Shown here piece after piece: positions 48,503 to 64,000 of a DNA stretch of 64,000 nt (the first letter of the stretch is position 1; each line of letters starts with the position of its first letter). Position numbers and translations under genes: made by a program. The notes below the pieces were generated by a model. It did not search any database and was not told where the DNA came from. It saw only the letters and a program-made list of their open reading frames with translations. Origin of the DNA: Daucus carota subsp. sativus (Eukaryota; Streptophyta; Magnoliopsida; Apiales; Apiaceae); contig NC_030381.2 of assembly GCF_001625215.2 (NCBI RefSeq), positions 48,631,214 to 48,695,213 on the forward strand, in the 5' to 3' direction.

Positions 48503-50286
48503 GTAGAACGGTGAAGGTGATTTATTTGTCTCGTAATGAGATGGCGTGGATTAGTCACTATTTAAAATTGGATGTAAAAACAAAAGTGTTGAGTGTGGCC
48601 CTAGCTTTCTGTGTCACCTCACTTTCTGCATTTCTGTAAAGTCTCCAGGTCATTTTACTATTGACATATTTTGCTCTACAATTTTTAAAATGTGCAGCTA
48701 TTTATCGCCAAGTATTTAATTACGATGTTATCTTTTCTGAATGAAAGCTATTGAAGATTTTTTTCGGGAAAATTTACTTTGGTTTGATAATATATATGTG
48801 CGATGAAATGTTGTTATCAGATGCACAAATCAAAATTACGAGTTATGAGATTTATGTGATATAAGTTAGGAGTTTAAAATACTTGTCTGATAATTTTGAT
48901 TTATTAATCATTCATAACTTATTAAAAATATAATTATAAAATAAAAATGATTTATAAGTAAATTATCACTTATACAGTTTTTATCAAAAATAGTTTGAAA
49001 ATCAAGTCAAGAGTTCAAATGACTTTAATGGGCTGTTTGAGTGAGATTAAAATAAGTACTTCTTCTTTAAATTAAAAAAAATAAAATAAAAATTAGAAGC
49101 AAATTAAGATTTTTTTTTAAGTGATTAAAGTGTTTGGGAATGAAGTAGAATTAAGCAATGAAACAAAAAATAATATTCTCAACTTTTTATAAATATTTTT
49201 TGATTTTTTACACAAACGATGCGAATAAATGATTCTAACTTATAAACTCAGAAGCCAAACTTTTATGCCCAGACCAAACACCCACCGTAAATTAGTATAT
49301 GATTTTAAATCAATTTTTAATTTATCATACAAACATATATTTTTCGGTCTAAAATTATGTATAGCTTTAATTTTTTAGCGGGAGACAAACATGCTCCAAA
49401 TTTCACCCAATTGTAAAAACATGGAGTTGGACATCATTTTCCAATTACATTCTCTTGTTATATTATTTGAGGTTATAGTGATTTTTTTTTAATAATTCCT
49501 ATTTCTTTTAGAAAGTCATACCTAAAGTACTTGTTTTGAAATTAAGGAGTTAAGGAATATACAAGGATAATACAGATGTATGATTAGAAAAAGGACAGAT
49601 AGTTGTTACTTGGATCTCACGGCTCTCTGATATTATAGTATTATATGTAGTGTTAGCTTGTGCGTGTGTTGTACAGTAATAATTGACTTGCCTGTTTGGA
49701 ATTTGTCTTCGATGTTCATCTTATCTCTGTTTTACGATTTACACTCTTAATTTAATACCAAACACATGCGTAGATTAATTAAACTAATCTGAATTTAATT
49801 GCCGTATACTGTTAAGATGTATCCTCAATCTGAAGCATAAAACCTTACTGCATTATACATTTTTTAATTTTGAAACCGCATACACATTCCTCGAAGGTGT
49901 CGCATTGATTTATTTATATGACAATTTTTTCAATGATTTTTACTTTATTCATCATACTTAAGTATATTATACGACTTCATTTTTATTTATCTTATTTTTA
50001 CAGGTATGTGAATATATTCGACTTCATTTTTATTTATCTTATTTTTTACCTTTTTCTAAAAAATATAAGTAAGGATACTGTATCATAAAATAAGTGACTT
50101 AATTCTGATAAATTAAATACCAAACGTCTATTAAATTAATAAATTTCAAAAATTATCATTTGAATATCAAAAAATTCAAGAAAAAAGTCATGTTTCCTAT
50201 ATAAATACTCCCTGCACTCCATAGAATAGTTTATATATATACATATACATACACACACATATATATATCATGTAAATAATATAGTA
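48503..50286. other. Intergenic
   Basis: Promoter side of the S40-like gene, then AT-rich DNA. 49028-49297 looks like a decayed relative of the Tourist-like GGGCCGTTTGG family (edges GGGCTGTTTGAGTGAG and CAGACCAAACACCC). TTCGACTTCATTTTTATTTATC-type sequence is tandemly repeated near 49973-50044. No gene seen. Confidence 0.4.
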
Positions 50287-50529
50287 CCCCCTCTGTTCCT
50301 GTCATTTCATTATAATTTTTTTCATTATTCGACACGCATTTTAAGGCGCATATACAGTTTCATAACTTTTTTTTGAAATTTTCCTTTTTTTTTATAAAAA
50401 TTTAGATAATAAATATATATATTTCGAAGAAAAAAGTTTAAAATAATTTATCAAACTATATTTTACGAGAGTATTAGAATACGTGCCGAGCCTCATCCCT
50501 AGGTAAATAATTGAAGGGGACGGAGGGAG
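50287..50529. mobile_element. Stowaway-like MITE, 243 bp
   Basis: Left CCCCCTCTGTTCCTGTCATT after TA, right GAAGGGGACGGAGGGAG before TA. It shares interior blocks with the elements at 14605-14954 and 35273-35507. Confidence 0.7.
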
Positions 50530-50960
50530 TAATAGATATAATCGATTATTTATGTTATAAGTATTTTTTTTTTTTGCCACGATGTTATAAGTATTTTGTA
50601 TTATAAAGTGTTATTATTTTTAAAATATATGTAATTGAGAAAGATGTTTCAAGAAAAACCGTATAGAAACTAACACACCACAGAAAGAGTATTTCAAATG
50701 ATCCACACGATTTCAGTACATATATGCCATGAGCAGATAAAGTGTTAATTGGAAAAGGAGATGTGCAAGTTTTGGACGGGGACTAGCTAGCTAGTCTCAC
50801 TAATTGGCCTACTCTGCAGCTACCCACATTGCATTTCAGGAAAAGAATCTCATTTCTTTTCTGTATTTAATCAAACAAGATTTAAATTCGTTTGTTATAT
50901 TCTACGTCTTTTTAGTTCTTCCTCAATTTAATTTCTTTAAAGAAAATTGTGTCTCTGAGC

Positions 50961-51309
50961 TGGTGTTCTAAAAATCCCCGATTTAACCGATTAATCCCCG
51001 ATTAATCCTCTGCAAAGTCGGTCACCGATTCGATCTTTGAAATCCGATTAATCCTTATATATATTTCTTAATCGAAGTATATATGATAAATTATTAAAAT
51101 TAAAATACTATATTACTTTAAATATGAATAATTATAGAGTTTATGAATATAGCAAATATAATAGTTACTAAATAGCTAATATAATAATAACTTAATATTT
51201 TAATATTAAAATAAATCTGATTTTCACTCCGATTAATCTCCGATTTCCGATTAATCCCTGAATCAGTAGCTCAGCCGATTAGGTCCGATTCCCGATTTCT
51301 GTAACACTG
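50961..51309. mobile_element. hAT-like MITE rich in CCGATTAATC
   Basis: Left TGGTGTTCTAAAAATCCCCG and right CCCGATTTCTGTAACACTG, flanked by CTCTGAGC and CTCTGATC (8 bp, one mismatch). CGATTAATC repeats cluster near both ends. A related copy in opposite orientation is at about 52775-53131. Confidence 0.65.
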
Positions 51310-52774
51310 CTCTGATCATCTAAATTGTGTTGCACAAATATCTGATCCGTCAATCTTACTACCATCTTGATGCATGTAATCTCTCCGATCCACTTTGTAC
51401 GCACATGAAAACAAAAACCGCAAACAAGTAAATAAAAATACCATATATAATCGATAACGTAATCAGAATCAGAAAGAAATTAATATAAATTAATAAAAAC
51501 ATTAAATACAAACTAGTTAATTAAATTTTATATTGAGCTGAAGTTATATTTATACACACTCTTTAAGGTACAACTCCATAATATTTTTTAAAAATTTTAT
51601 TTTTTCTAAATAAAAGTTTGATGTATAAATTTTTATTCAAAAAAATAAAATTTTAAAAAAACATTATGTAACTATGTTTTATAGGAGTCTTATTTTTCGT
51701 CCAAACAGTGAAATATGGGACGGAGGGTGTAGTTAATTAGTAGGTAATGATTAGGGTTGAACCGTGGATATGAAGCTAAGTATGCATGCTACTCGGCGGA
51801 TCCAACGGCAGCTGCGTCGTTGCCGTCCACTCCTCAAAAAACACCTACTTCATAGCGGTGTTGAAGATACAAGACGTACGTGTGAATGTTGGCTAGAGAC
51901 GCTAATGCACAAAAGAGAGAGAGAGAATCTAAAGTTGTCTTCGGTGCCACGTTGTCAGCCGCCGCTCTTCCATTTACTTCCACTTTGATGTCGTATAAGC
52001 AAACAAAATACCTAACGTACTTTCATCCTGTTTTCTGATCTTGACGTTTCAATAATTTAGAGATTTTGTACATAGCGTTCGAGTCTTACAATTTTGTGTT
52101 TAAGCCACGACAACCTAAATCAACTGGATCTCAAGTCGTTTGAACTTTGAAGGCCTCTTTTATCTTAAACGGAATATTTGCTAGTCGATGTATACATTTT
52201 ATAATCTGAAATCCCAAAGAAATGGAAAGCAATGGGTACCGGAATTGGAAATATATCGTATAATTAGTGGTCCATGCCTCCATGGATATATAACAGCTGT
52301 GCATTTAACTTTTGTCCAACACGACAACTTCAAAAGTTTAGTACATTATTTTTAGCAAGACGTTATTATGAATTTTCATAATTATTGCATGATTCTGGTA
52401 TTATTTTGTATATTGTTATTTGATATCCCTATAAGCAATTATGTTAGTTTGAATTATGCGGTGAACTGATATGGATATTCTATGGATGTGCTTTATAAAG
52501 AATATGACTTTGTATTTGTGATTACAGTTAGAGTTGTCATAATCTTGAATAACATGTTTATATTATTTTATTCCTTTGGCATATATAGCTAACCGATAAC
52601 TCCAAGAGCCTTTAAATCTCGGGATGTGTGTTATTTTTAATTTTAAAAGAAAAATTATCTATCTATATAATAAATCATAACTCATCAGAAATTGGTTTAA
52701 AGTTAAGTTCGGAACTGGTTTAAATCGACGGTTTAACTTTTTTTTTTAACTTTTTTGATATAAATTATTCATGG
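51310..52774. other. Intergenic
   Basis: No supported gene. 51545-51727 is a truncated Stowaway-like element ending GTGAAATATGGGACGGAGGG. A 74-codon frame at 51764-51988 (starting MDMKLSMHATRRIQRQLRRC) has no recognisable family and I do not call it. Confidence 0.4.
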
Positions 52775-53131
52775 GCTGTATTACAGAAATCGGGAATCAG
52801 ACCAAATCGGTTGAGCTACCGATTCAGGATTAATCGAAAATCGGGGATTAATCGGAGTAAAATCGGTTATATTTAATATTAAAATATTATTTTTAATATT
52901 TAGTTATTATTATATTAGTTATTTAATAACAAATATATTTACAATATCATAAATTTTATGATTGTTCATATTTAAAGTTATATAATATTCATTTTTAATA
53001 ATCTATTATATATACTTTGTTTGAGAAATATTTTCTAAGAATTAATCGGATTTCAAAAATCGAATCGGCTAGCCACCTCATAGAGGATTAATCAGGATTA
53101 ATCGATTAAATCGATGATTTTTAAAACACGG
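52775..53131. mobile_element. hAT-like MITE, CGATTAATC family, opposite orientation
   Basis: Left CTGTATTACAGAAATCGGGA and right ATCGATGATTTTTAAAACAC are the reverse-complement layout of 50961-51309, with the same clustered GGATTAATCG repeats near the ends and an AT-rich centre. Target duplication not clear. Confidence 0.6.
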
Positions 53132-53849
53132 TTAAATCATATATCACAATTTTAAACTAGCTCAAACCACTTCCAACCTTCTTCGATATTTTACAAATTC
53201 TACACACTTGTCTTCTCTTTGTGGTCCATTATAAGAAATTTTAGGGCTATGATGATTAGGACTTTCATCTCATCTTTTACCTCCATTATTACTATATTAT
53301 TATTGTTAATGCACGTAAGTTTACTTGATTTTGCGCATGATGATATGATGATGTGTTATGAAATGTTTTTCAGGAATTCCTGCATCAGAAGATGAGAGGA
53401 GTAATTATTTTATGGACAATAATAAAATTATGTATTTTTATTTGTTGACAACATATTAAATTGCGTTTTTTTTTCAAGAGATAAAACTGTATATGCATCA
53501 TAAGAAAAAGTGTGAAAGACGACTTTATTAGAAGATCTCCCTTGACAAAAGTTTTAGGCATTGATATTCGCTTGTAATGCAATTTTATAAAGGGCTTGCT
53601 TAGTTAAATATATCGCTGAGTTAATGGGCTTAGCCAAAGCTGGCCCGTTTGTGATTGACTTCGCAGTTTCACGAAAGTACAAGTACAGTCAACAAAGGCC
53701 GCATATTTCTGTTGGTTCACAACTTATTATTTGACTCCTGCTAGCACAAAAATTTCCTATCAGATAAAAATGTTCCACCTAATAAAAAGTAGTTGTAAAC
53801 CCAATAAATAGTTGCAGTATTTTTCATAAAATGTTAGAATTTCTTAACT

Positions 53850-54095
53850 ACTCTCTCCGTCCTCGTCCTCTTTTGTTTTCGAACAATCAAATTGATCAAT
53901 TTTTGTCTAAACATTACAAATTATCTATTTATTATTTTTAAAATTTGAAAGTTGCATATTAAAATAGACTAAATATACTTTTTAATGATATGATTTTTAT
54001 TATTTTTCTCAATTATATAATATATATATATTTGAGTCAAAGCATAGTCAATTTGATCGGTCAAAAGTCGGACATGTAAAAAGTTATGGGGTGAG
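53850..54095. mobile_element. Old Stowaway-like MITE
   Basis: Left CTCTCTCCGTCCTCGTCCTC. The interior GATCGGTCAAAAGTCGGACA pairs loosely with the left side. Related to 8396-8640. Confidence 0.4.
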
Positions 54096-54416
54096 TACTT
54101 GAAAAATATCTTTCAATCTTAATGACTTTTGAGTTTTGAGGTGAATGAGTTAAAGAGTAAGAAGAGCCATGTGGTGTTGAACAATCTCAAGATTCTAATG
54201 GGAAATGTAGATGCAAGTTCTACTGAGTTCATGATTCCAGTGGCAAGATTTGAGAAGTCATGATCCAAATGTGTCCAAAAAATAGGAAGAACATTATAGC
54301 ACAAGTGTCAGAAATTTCTATTTCGCCTAAATCTCAAATCCTTCTTTGTATTGTAATTATAAGGATAACAAACTACTCGATAAATTCATGAGAAAATTAT
54401 ATCATGTTGATGAGAA

Positions 54417-58674
<4,258 letters not shown>

Positions 58675-58723
58675 ATTAAAGACTAAAGAATTAAACATGA
58701 AAATTTAGGTTATTTCTCTGCAG

Positions 58724-58730
58724 TTTTATA
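58724..58730 (-). promoter_or_regulatory. TATA box of the subtilase gene
   Basis: TATAAAA on the minus strand about 50 bp upstream of the ATG at 58674, implying a very short 5' UTR of about 20 nt. Confidence 0.5.
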
Positions 58731-60752
58731 GTCGAAGTGTACATATGTTAGACTTTTCTAGTGGGCCAAATATATAGTAGATTAGTAGTTGCTGCCTATG
58801 GCCATATTCCTAGTGTTACACTCTGACTCTGCAACTAAAAGCTCGAGGGTAATGTGGTCCAAATGAATTTTTGTGTGGGATGGCTTGAATTAGATAGAAA
58901 TCTCAATGTTGCAAAATTCTCTGGAATTTTATTTAGACTGTGAATCTAATTGCTATTATTGATGGAAGAAGATAACACAGTCCTAGTTATACTTGCATAC
59001 TATGAGATGCATTGTGGAAGAATTTTTTCTATAATTGAACTATCATTTTTTTTAATAGTTGTTAAAATTTACTTAATCAAAGAAAGTATTTACTTTATCT
59101 GGTCAAAAAAGTTTTTATCATAAAATGTATTGAATTGATGCTTGATTATTTCAGGCTAAAGTGACCATACTCCGAAGAACCGGTTAGTGATTAGTTCTTT
59201 TTAAAAATAATAAATTATTAATGTACAAATTATAATAAATAAATATATTATTTTAATATAATAACAGACAAAGTAAAGTTTTCTCTTTCGAAAACTAAAA
59301 ACAAGAAAATTTATCTAAAGATTTGGAATTTTCACTACATTATCACTATAATTTTTATTTTTAATATTTTTAATTAGTTTTAACCAAAAGATTACATACT
59401 ATTTCTATTCGCAACAATACTATGCAAGAAAGTATTAAATGTAGTACCGCCGAGTGACCAGAGTTTATATTACATTTAAATTACGGTAAATAGAATTTTA
59501 TATGTTATTAATGTAATGGAAAATTCTGAATTTGTGAAAAGGGTTTTTTTTTTATTTATGTGTTTAAACAAAAAATTTGTTAAAATGATATACTTTCCGA
59601 GGTTTCTTATCCCTATCAGGATTCATATTTTATTAGTTATAATATATAAATCATATATTATCAAAAAAATTTAATAACTTTTCCTAAAAATCAAACAAGT
59701 AATTTTTTAATTAATTTCATGTTGACAACTTTTGGGGAGGGGAAAAAGAAAAAAAAACGGGGATCAGAAAGTGTGCGGAGAAGCATTTGTTTGAACCAAC
59801 TCTCCAACACAAACCAAGCTTAATTGGAAGTAACAAAGTGAAGATGGGTTTCAATATTCTCTAGCAAGTAGCCATACCAACATATCCGATTGTTCACATT
59901 TTAGCGAAGACTATAATAAAAAGTGTGGGTATATTCCAATTAAACAACCGAAAAGCTAGCAGAAAAAGTCAGACATGCATGCAATAATATATTTCTTCAT
60001 ATCTTGTAGTTGTAGACTTGTAGAGCATGAACATGCATGCATGGTAAGAAATGATAGTAAACTTTTTGCATATTTCTATGAAGTTGACACTCTAGTCTCC
60101 ATATATTCGGTAACGAGCTAAGAGCACATTACAACAGTTTTATTAATTTCATTGATAATTCATAATTTTTTAGAATGGCAACGGAAGAAAAATATTATAT
60201 CCAGAGCAATCTTTTAATATCTTGAGCAATTTGCAAGAATTTGTATTGAAGTATATGATTTATGTATATGCAAGGAGAGCAATTTGCAAGAATTTGTATT
60301 AAAGTATATGATTTATGTATATGCAAGGAGGCTGAGAATTGAATATGCTCTGGAAGTAAAAATGCTGCTATGGATTTAACATTTTTCACAACGAAAATGA
60401 GGACGGGACAATTCCGTTACAAATTCTTACCGCTCTCCTCTTGCTGATTGTTGATATTACGTCAATAATTAACTACGGATGTTTTTCTGCTAAATTCAGT
60501 TGCAAAACACGATTATTTAGCAGTGACCACCATTTTTTCGGTGGTGGTCTCGATTGGGATTAAGGTAGAAGCTCTAGCCTTAGCCTAGTGTAGGCGTGTA
60601 GCTAGTTTGCATTGTGAACAAAAACGAGTAGAATTTGGAATGTTAATCACGGCTCAAATCTAGTGATACTTAAGTCCACTAATGAGATGGGGATTGCCTC
60701 AAATGGACCAGTTTATCACTTCCGAGGCGTGCGTCAAATATATACTACTAGT
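58731..60752. other. Intergenic, upstream of the subtilase gene
   Basis: AT-rich promoter-side DNA with no other gene seen. A 58-bp tandem duplication lies at about 60220-60330 (GAGCAATTTGCAAGAATTTG ... TTATGTATATGCAAGGAG twice). Confidence 0.45.
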
Positions 60753-61312
60753 CAAGGTTGTAAAAATCGGAAATCGGTCCAACTCGGTTTGGTTCTAGAA
60801 AAATGAGTACTCGGAACTCGGGAGAGTACTCGGAATGAGTTATCGGATAACTAATCGGCAATTTTTTTTAATTAATATTTTCTCTCATATATAGTTATAT
60901 ACTGATTAATTATAAACTATATAATAATATTAATATTTTAATAACACACTTGAAAAAATGAAGTTCAAATAAAAGTTACTTGTTTGATAGTTTTTAACAT
61001 AATAATCATTCACAAGTTTTAATGATAAAACACATATACTTTCTAATTAATGTCAATACTTTGCAAAAAAAAGACCAAAATATATAAAAATTTACGTTTG
61101 ATCTCTTTTGAAATAATTTTCAAATAAAACAATAAAAAATTAATAAGTCAAACTCGGTTTTGACCTCGAGTACTCGGAGTCAAACTGAATTCTGACCGAT
61201 TTTTTAATAAATCGGTTTTGAACCCGATTACTCGGAACTCGGATCGGACGAGGGGTTAAAAACGAGTACTCGGAATGAGTACTCGGCCGACTCGGCGATT
61301 TTTAGAACACTG
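60753..61312. mobile_element. hAT-like MITE rich in ACTCGGA, 560 bp
   Basis: Begins CAAGGTTGTAAAAATCGG and ends CGATTTTTAGAACACTG, with a perfect 8-bp target duplication CTACTAGT on each side. Near both ends it carries clusters of AGTACTCGGA / ACTCGGAACTCGG. The terminal design is like the CGATTAATC elements at 50961 and 52775, but the repeat unit differs. Confidence 0.82.
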
Positions 61313-61395
61313 CTACTAGTACTCCCTCTTCTTCTAATAATGCGAGGCATTATGGTCATTTAATAAACATTTTACTCATGTTTTTGATATTGAAC

Positions 61396-61847
61396 GGGTT
61401 GTATTGGATTGAGATTTTAATGGATTGTTTTTAGTTTATGGATTTTAATGGATTGATTTTGATTTTGTGTGAATTTTTTATAAAATGTGGCAGAGTTGAT
61501 AGGATTTAAGCACAATGTTTCAAAATCTCATGGATTTTGGTAGGATTTCAAAAAATTTAAAATACACCGAAGAATGTCACAAAATCCATCATTTTATGAA
61601 ATCCAAAAAAATCCATCATCATTTGAATACCATCAGATTTTAACGGATTTTAAACAATCCCAATTGAATACATCAAATTTTAAAGGATGATTTAAAATCC
61701 TAATTGAATACCGCCAAATTTTGTAGCATAATTTAAAATCTCAATCGAATACCCCAAGATTTTAATGGATTTTAAATAATCCCAATCGAATACCCTCGAT
61801 TTCATGAATGAATGAAAATACTTTAAAATCTCAATTCAATACACCCC
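61396..61847. mobile_element. TIR element, GGGGTGTATTCGATTGGG family, copy 2
   Basis: Runs from GGGTTGTATTGGATTGAG to CTCAATTCAATACACCCC and is collinear with the copy at 7931-8390 over its full length with scattered differences. No coding sequence. Confidence 0.65.
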
Positions 61848-63361
61848 TGAGTTTCGGAATCCCCGGGTTTTTTTCGCATACATATGCACGCACCATCCCC
61901 TTGACTTTGTGATTTTAATTTTCAGACCTAAATTTTAATTTGAAGTTGTGTTTGTTTGCTCTTCTTTTCTCTCTTTAGTGAAAGGATGTTTATCTCTTTC
62001 TTCAAGTGTTGGGTTTTACTTATGTGAATGATGAAATTTTACATAAAATTATATTTGTGACAAATAATTCAAACAGATTATACAGTAATAAGGTGAATTG
62101 TGACAAAACCGGTACACGTAACTTTATCATATTCAATTTAATTATGTTTCTTTGATTGTATTTTAAAAGACTAAAAATTTAACTTGCTCCATTATTTTTT
62201 TAGGTGTTATATTATAACCCTCTATATTGAATCAACTCCTTTCTTTCTTTTTCTGTCCAAAAAAAAACAAAACAAAAAAACCTCCTTTCTGTCTTTCAAA
62301 AATCTATTAATTAACCAAAATTAATGTTAATTACCATCGGGTTATAATGTCTCAGCTCGCAATATATAACGAGTAATTAATAACAAAATATATATTTGAT
62401 CTGTAACATGTTTATATAAGTATTTCCGGTGATCGACCTCAAAAGTTATGTTGCCGAGGACCAATTAATATATGCAACTTCACATCTGTTTACATATGCA
62501 GGCCATATATATTGCAATGTCTATACAACTGTAACAACTCCCTGGCTACTTGTTGCATATCCTAATCCTATGGATCACATAGCTTTGTTGACAACCTTTT
62601 TATACTAGATTTTCAAACTTTTGAGTACGCGTCTTTTACTCTTTGTAGCTTATATATCGTCCTCACATCTAATGATTGACCAACAAGGGATCTTTCATCC
62701 TCACAAACCGAATCAGGCAGCTTGGACATCACAAGGGATCTTTCATATTTATTTTCTCACACAAGATAACACGATATCAATCGTTTGTTAGGAACTTGAC
62801 CATGATTAAAACCGCTATTCTATTCTCTCTTCGTGCTCATTGTATTTTCTCATTCCCTCAATTCTTCTCCGTTATATTCCTGTACTCACTTCCTTCCATT
62901 CAAATAAACACAAAAAGGTGGATAAGATAGTCCTGGTTGAAAGAAGGCACAATGGAATACGTCAAGTAGAAAACTACTTCCACTACCAACTTACTTGTTC
63001 TAGAATGAGATCAGTCATTCATCAGCTATTTAGATTAATCTTAGGCTTGCAATGTCTATGGACCCTTTTCTCCCATGCCTTCCGGTCCCTATTCCTAACT
63101 TCGGGATGCACTAAAACTAAGACTATTACTCAATAATTCATGCCAAATTACGTCGATATTCTACTAAGAGTAGACTTCACCAGATTATACGAAATAATAT
63201 TTAAGAAGATTTTCGAAAGAGCACATGTTGGTGTTATCATAAATCATATCAGCTATATTAAAATCCGAGACCAAATCCAAAAATTATACGAGCCAAAAAA
63301 TCCTGCTTGACACGTTTACGTTAAAATTAGCAGAACTATGAGAAGCAACGAGAAAGAATGA
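61848..63361. other. Intergenic
   Basis: No supported gene. ACAAGGGATCTTTCAT is duplicated at about 62684 and 62732. Overlapping plus-strand frames at 62676-62930 and 62840-63136 lack recognisable content. The right end should hold the 3' UTR of the minus-strand gene ending at 63362. Confidence 0.35.
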
Positions 63362-63700
63362 CTAGCTATTTAGTGACTCTGCAAGTTCCTCTAGTAGAGA
63401 GACGACATCTGCTGAAGAATTAAGAAGATACCGGGCATTTGAGCGCTTTCGTCCAACCGTACATGAGATATAATTCTCGCTATTAAGATCCAGAACAGAT
63501 GCCGTTGGCCCTCGCATTCCCGTATCATTTCCGTTCATGTTGCTGCTTATGTTCTTCACGGGGGATGGAAAAGGATGATGAATTTTATGCGCAGGATGGT
63601 TTGAAGCAACTCCGCTGACGGGACTCGCTGAACTGATTCTTGCTGTACTTGCAGGTAGAGCAGAAAGCTCTGGCTCAAAAAAGGTATAGATATCTTCATC
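63362..63700 (-). CDS. 3' terminal exon of an unrecognised gene (partial)
   Basis: An acceptor (CTACTCAG then GATGAAGATATC on the minus strand) opens a 112-codon stretch ending in TAG at 63362. The segment begins DEDIYTFFEPELSALPAST and ends ARYLLNSSADVVSLLEELAE then SLNS. The middle is Ser/Pro/His-rich (PAHKIHHPFPSPVKN) and looks disordered, whereas the conserved-looking end (NYISCTVGRKRSNARYLL) could be a short folded motif. Upstream exons lie beyond 64000. The family is not recognised. Confidence 0.6.
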   Translation of the reverse strand, partial: DEDIYTFFEPELSALPASTARISSASPVSGVASNHPAHKIHHPFPSPVKNISSNMNGNDTGMRGPTASVLDLNSENYISCTVGRKRSNARYLLNSSADVVSLLEELAESLNS

Positions 63701-64000
63701 CTGAGTAGAACATATAAAATAATAAGAAAAAATTGGTGTCGTGATACATGCTCGCCAAAATCAGCTATTTAAGCAGAATTTAACAATGATCACCGAAGAG
63801 GAATGGACTACATATTTTACTTGAGATGTCTAAGTTGTCAGCAAATTTTCACCGTTCCCTCGTATTTGTCCAAATCTTGTGCAACTTATACATATTTTCT
63901 TTATATGCAAGGATCGATCGTACTAGCAGAAATACTGGTTCAAGTTGCAACTATGCAAATGCATATAATAGAATAATCACTAATTTCATGGACTAGACGT
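63701..64000 (-). other. Intron of the right-edge partial gene
   Basis: Non-coding sequence directly upstream of the 63700 acceptor, reaching the window edge without another exon that I can identify. Confidence 0.45.

Noticed and set aside
48391-48558. Longer N terminus for the S40-like protein (frame open to 48558)
   Set aside because: The added residues are low-complexity, span the TATA box and have no counterpart in the family.
51764-51988. 74-codon basic ORF as a small-protein gene
   Set aside because: Next to a truncated Stowaway element, with no motif, no splice context and low-complexity Arg/Leu content.

Overview
The window reads as nuclear DNA of a eudicot plant. It is AT-rich, its genes have many short exons with GT-AG introns, and long intergenic stretches are full of small non-autonomous DNA transposons, with Stowaway-type ends (CTCCCTCCGTCCC) especially common. 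The Stowaway load and the protein flavour suggest an asterid, possibly Apiaceae, but that is inference. I saw no bacterial or organellar sequence, no rRNA or tRNA gene and no CRISPR array. Exon models were built by hand from splice consensus and reading-frame continuity. Every multi-exon model listed as a confident gene closes in frame from ATG to stop.

Layout. 441-5404 (-): MEI2-like RNA-binding protein, 858 aa, 12 coding exons. 7.0-10.5 kb: block of small transposons, including a Tourist-like element inserted in a copy of its own family and a pogo/Emigrant-like element. 10.5-16.4 kb: no convincing gene. 16408-18417 (-): 360-aa acidic, Ser-rich nuclear-type protein of unknown function with a hAT MITE in intron 1. 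19.4-23.25 kb: repeat island with two inverted arms, one split by a 750-bp insertion whose empty site survives in the other arm, plus a 553-bp foldback element. 23.87-25.7 kb (+): spliced-looking locus with a possible 57-codon ORF and a palindrome-rich minisatellite in its first intron. 27005-29731 (-): GTE-type bromodomain protein. 32077-34237 (-): SWEET2-like sugar transporter. 35.15-36.07 kb: three-level nested MITE. 36359-43673 (+): exonuclease 1 (EXO1). 47989-48390 (-): S40/DUF584 senescence regulator. 50-54 kb and 60.7-61.9 kb: more MITEs. 54417-58674 (-): SBT5-type subtilase. 63362-63700 (-): last exon of an unrecognised gene that runs off the right edge.

The genes do not form a pathway; they are independent housekeeping or regulatory loci. 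The strongest observations are in EXO1: an apparent U12-type AT-AC intron, without which the frame hits a stop; a tandem duplication of the 3' exons; and three copies of an RSSYF motif that resembles the MLH1-binding MIP box.
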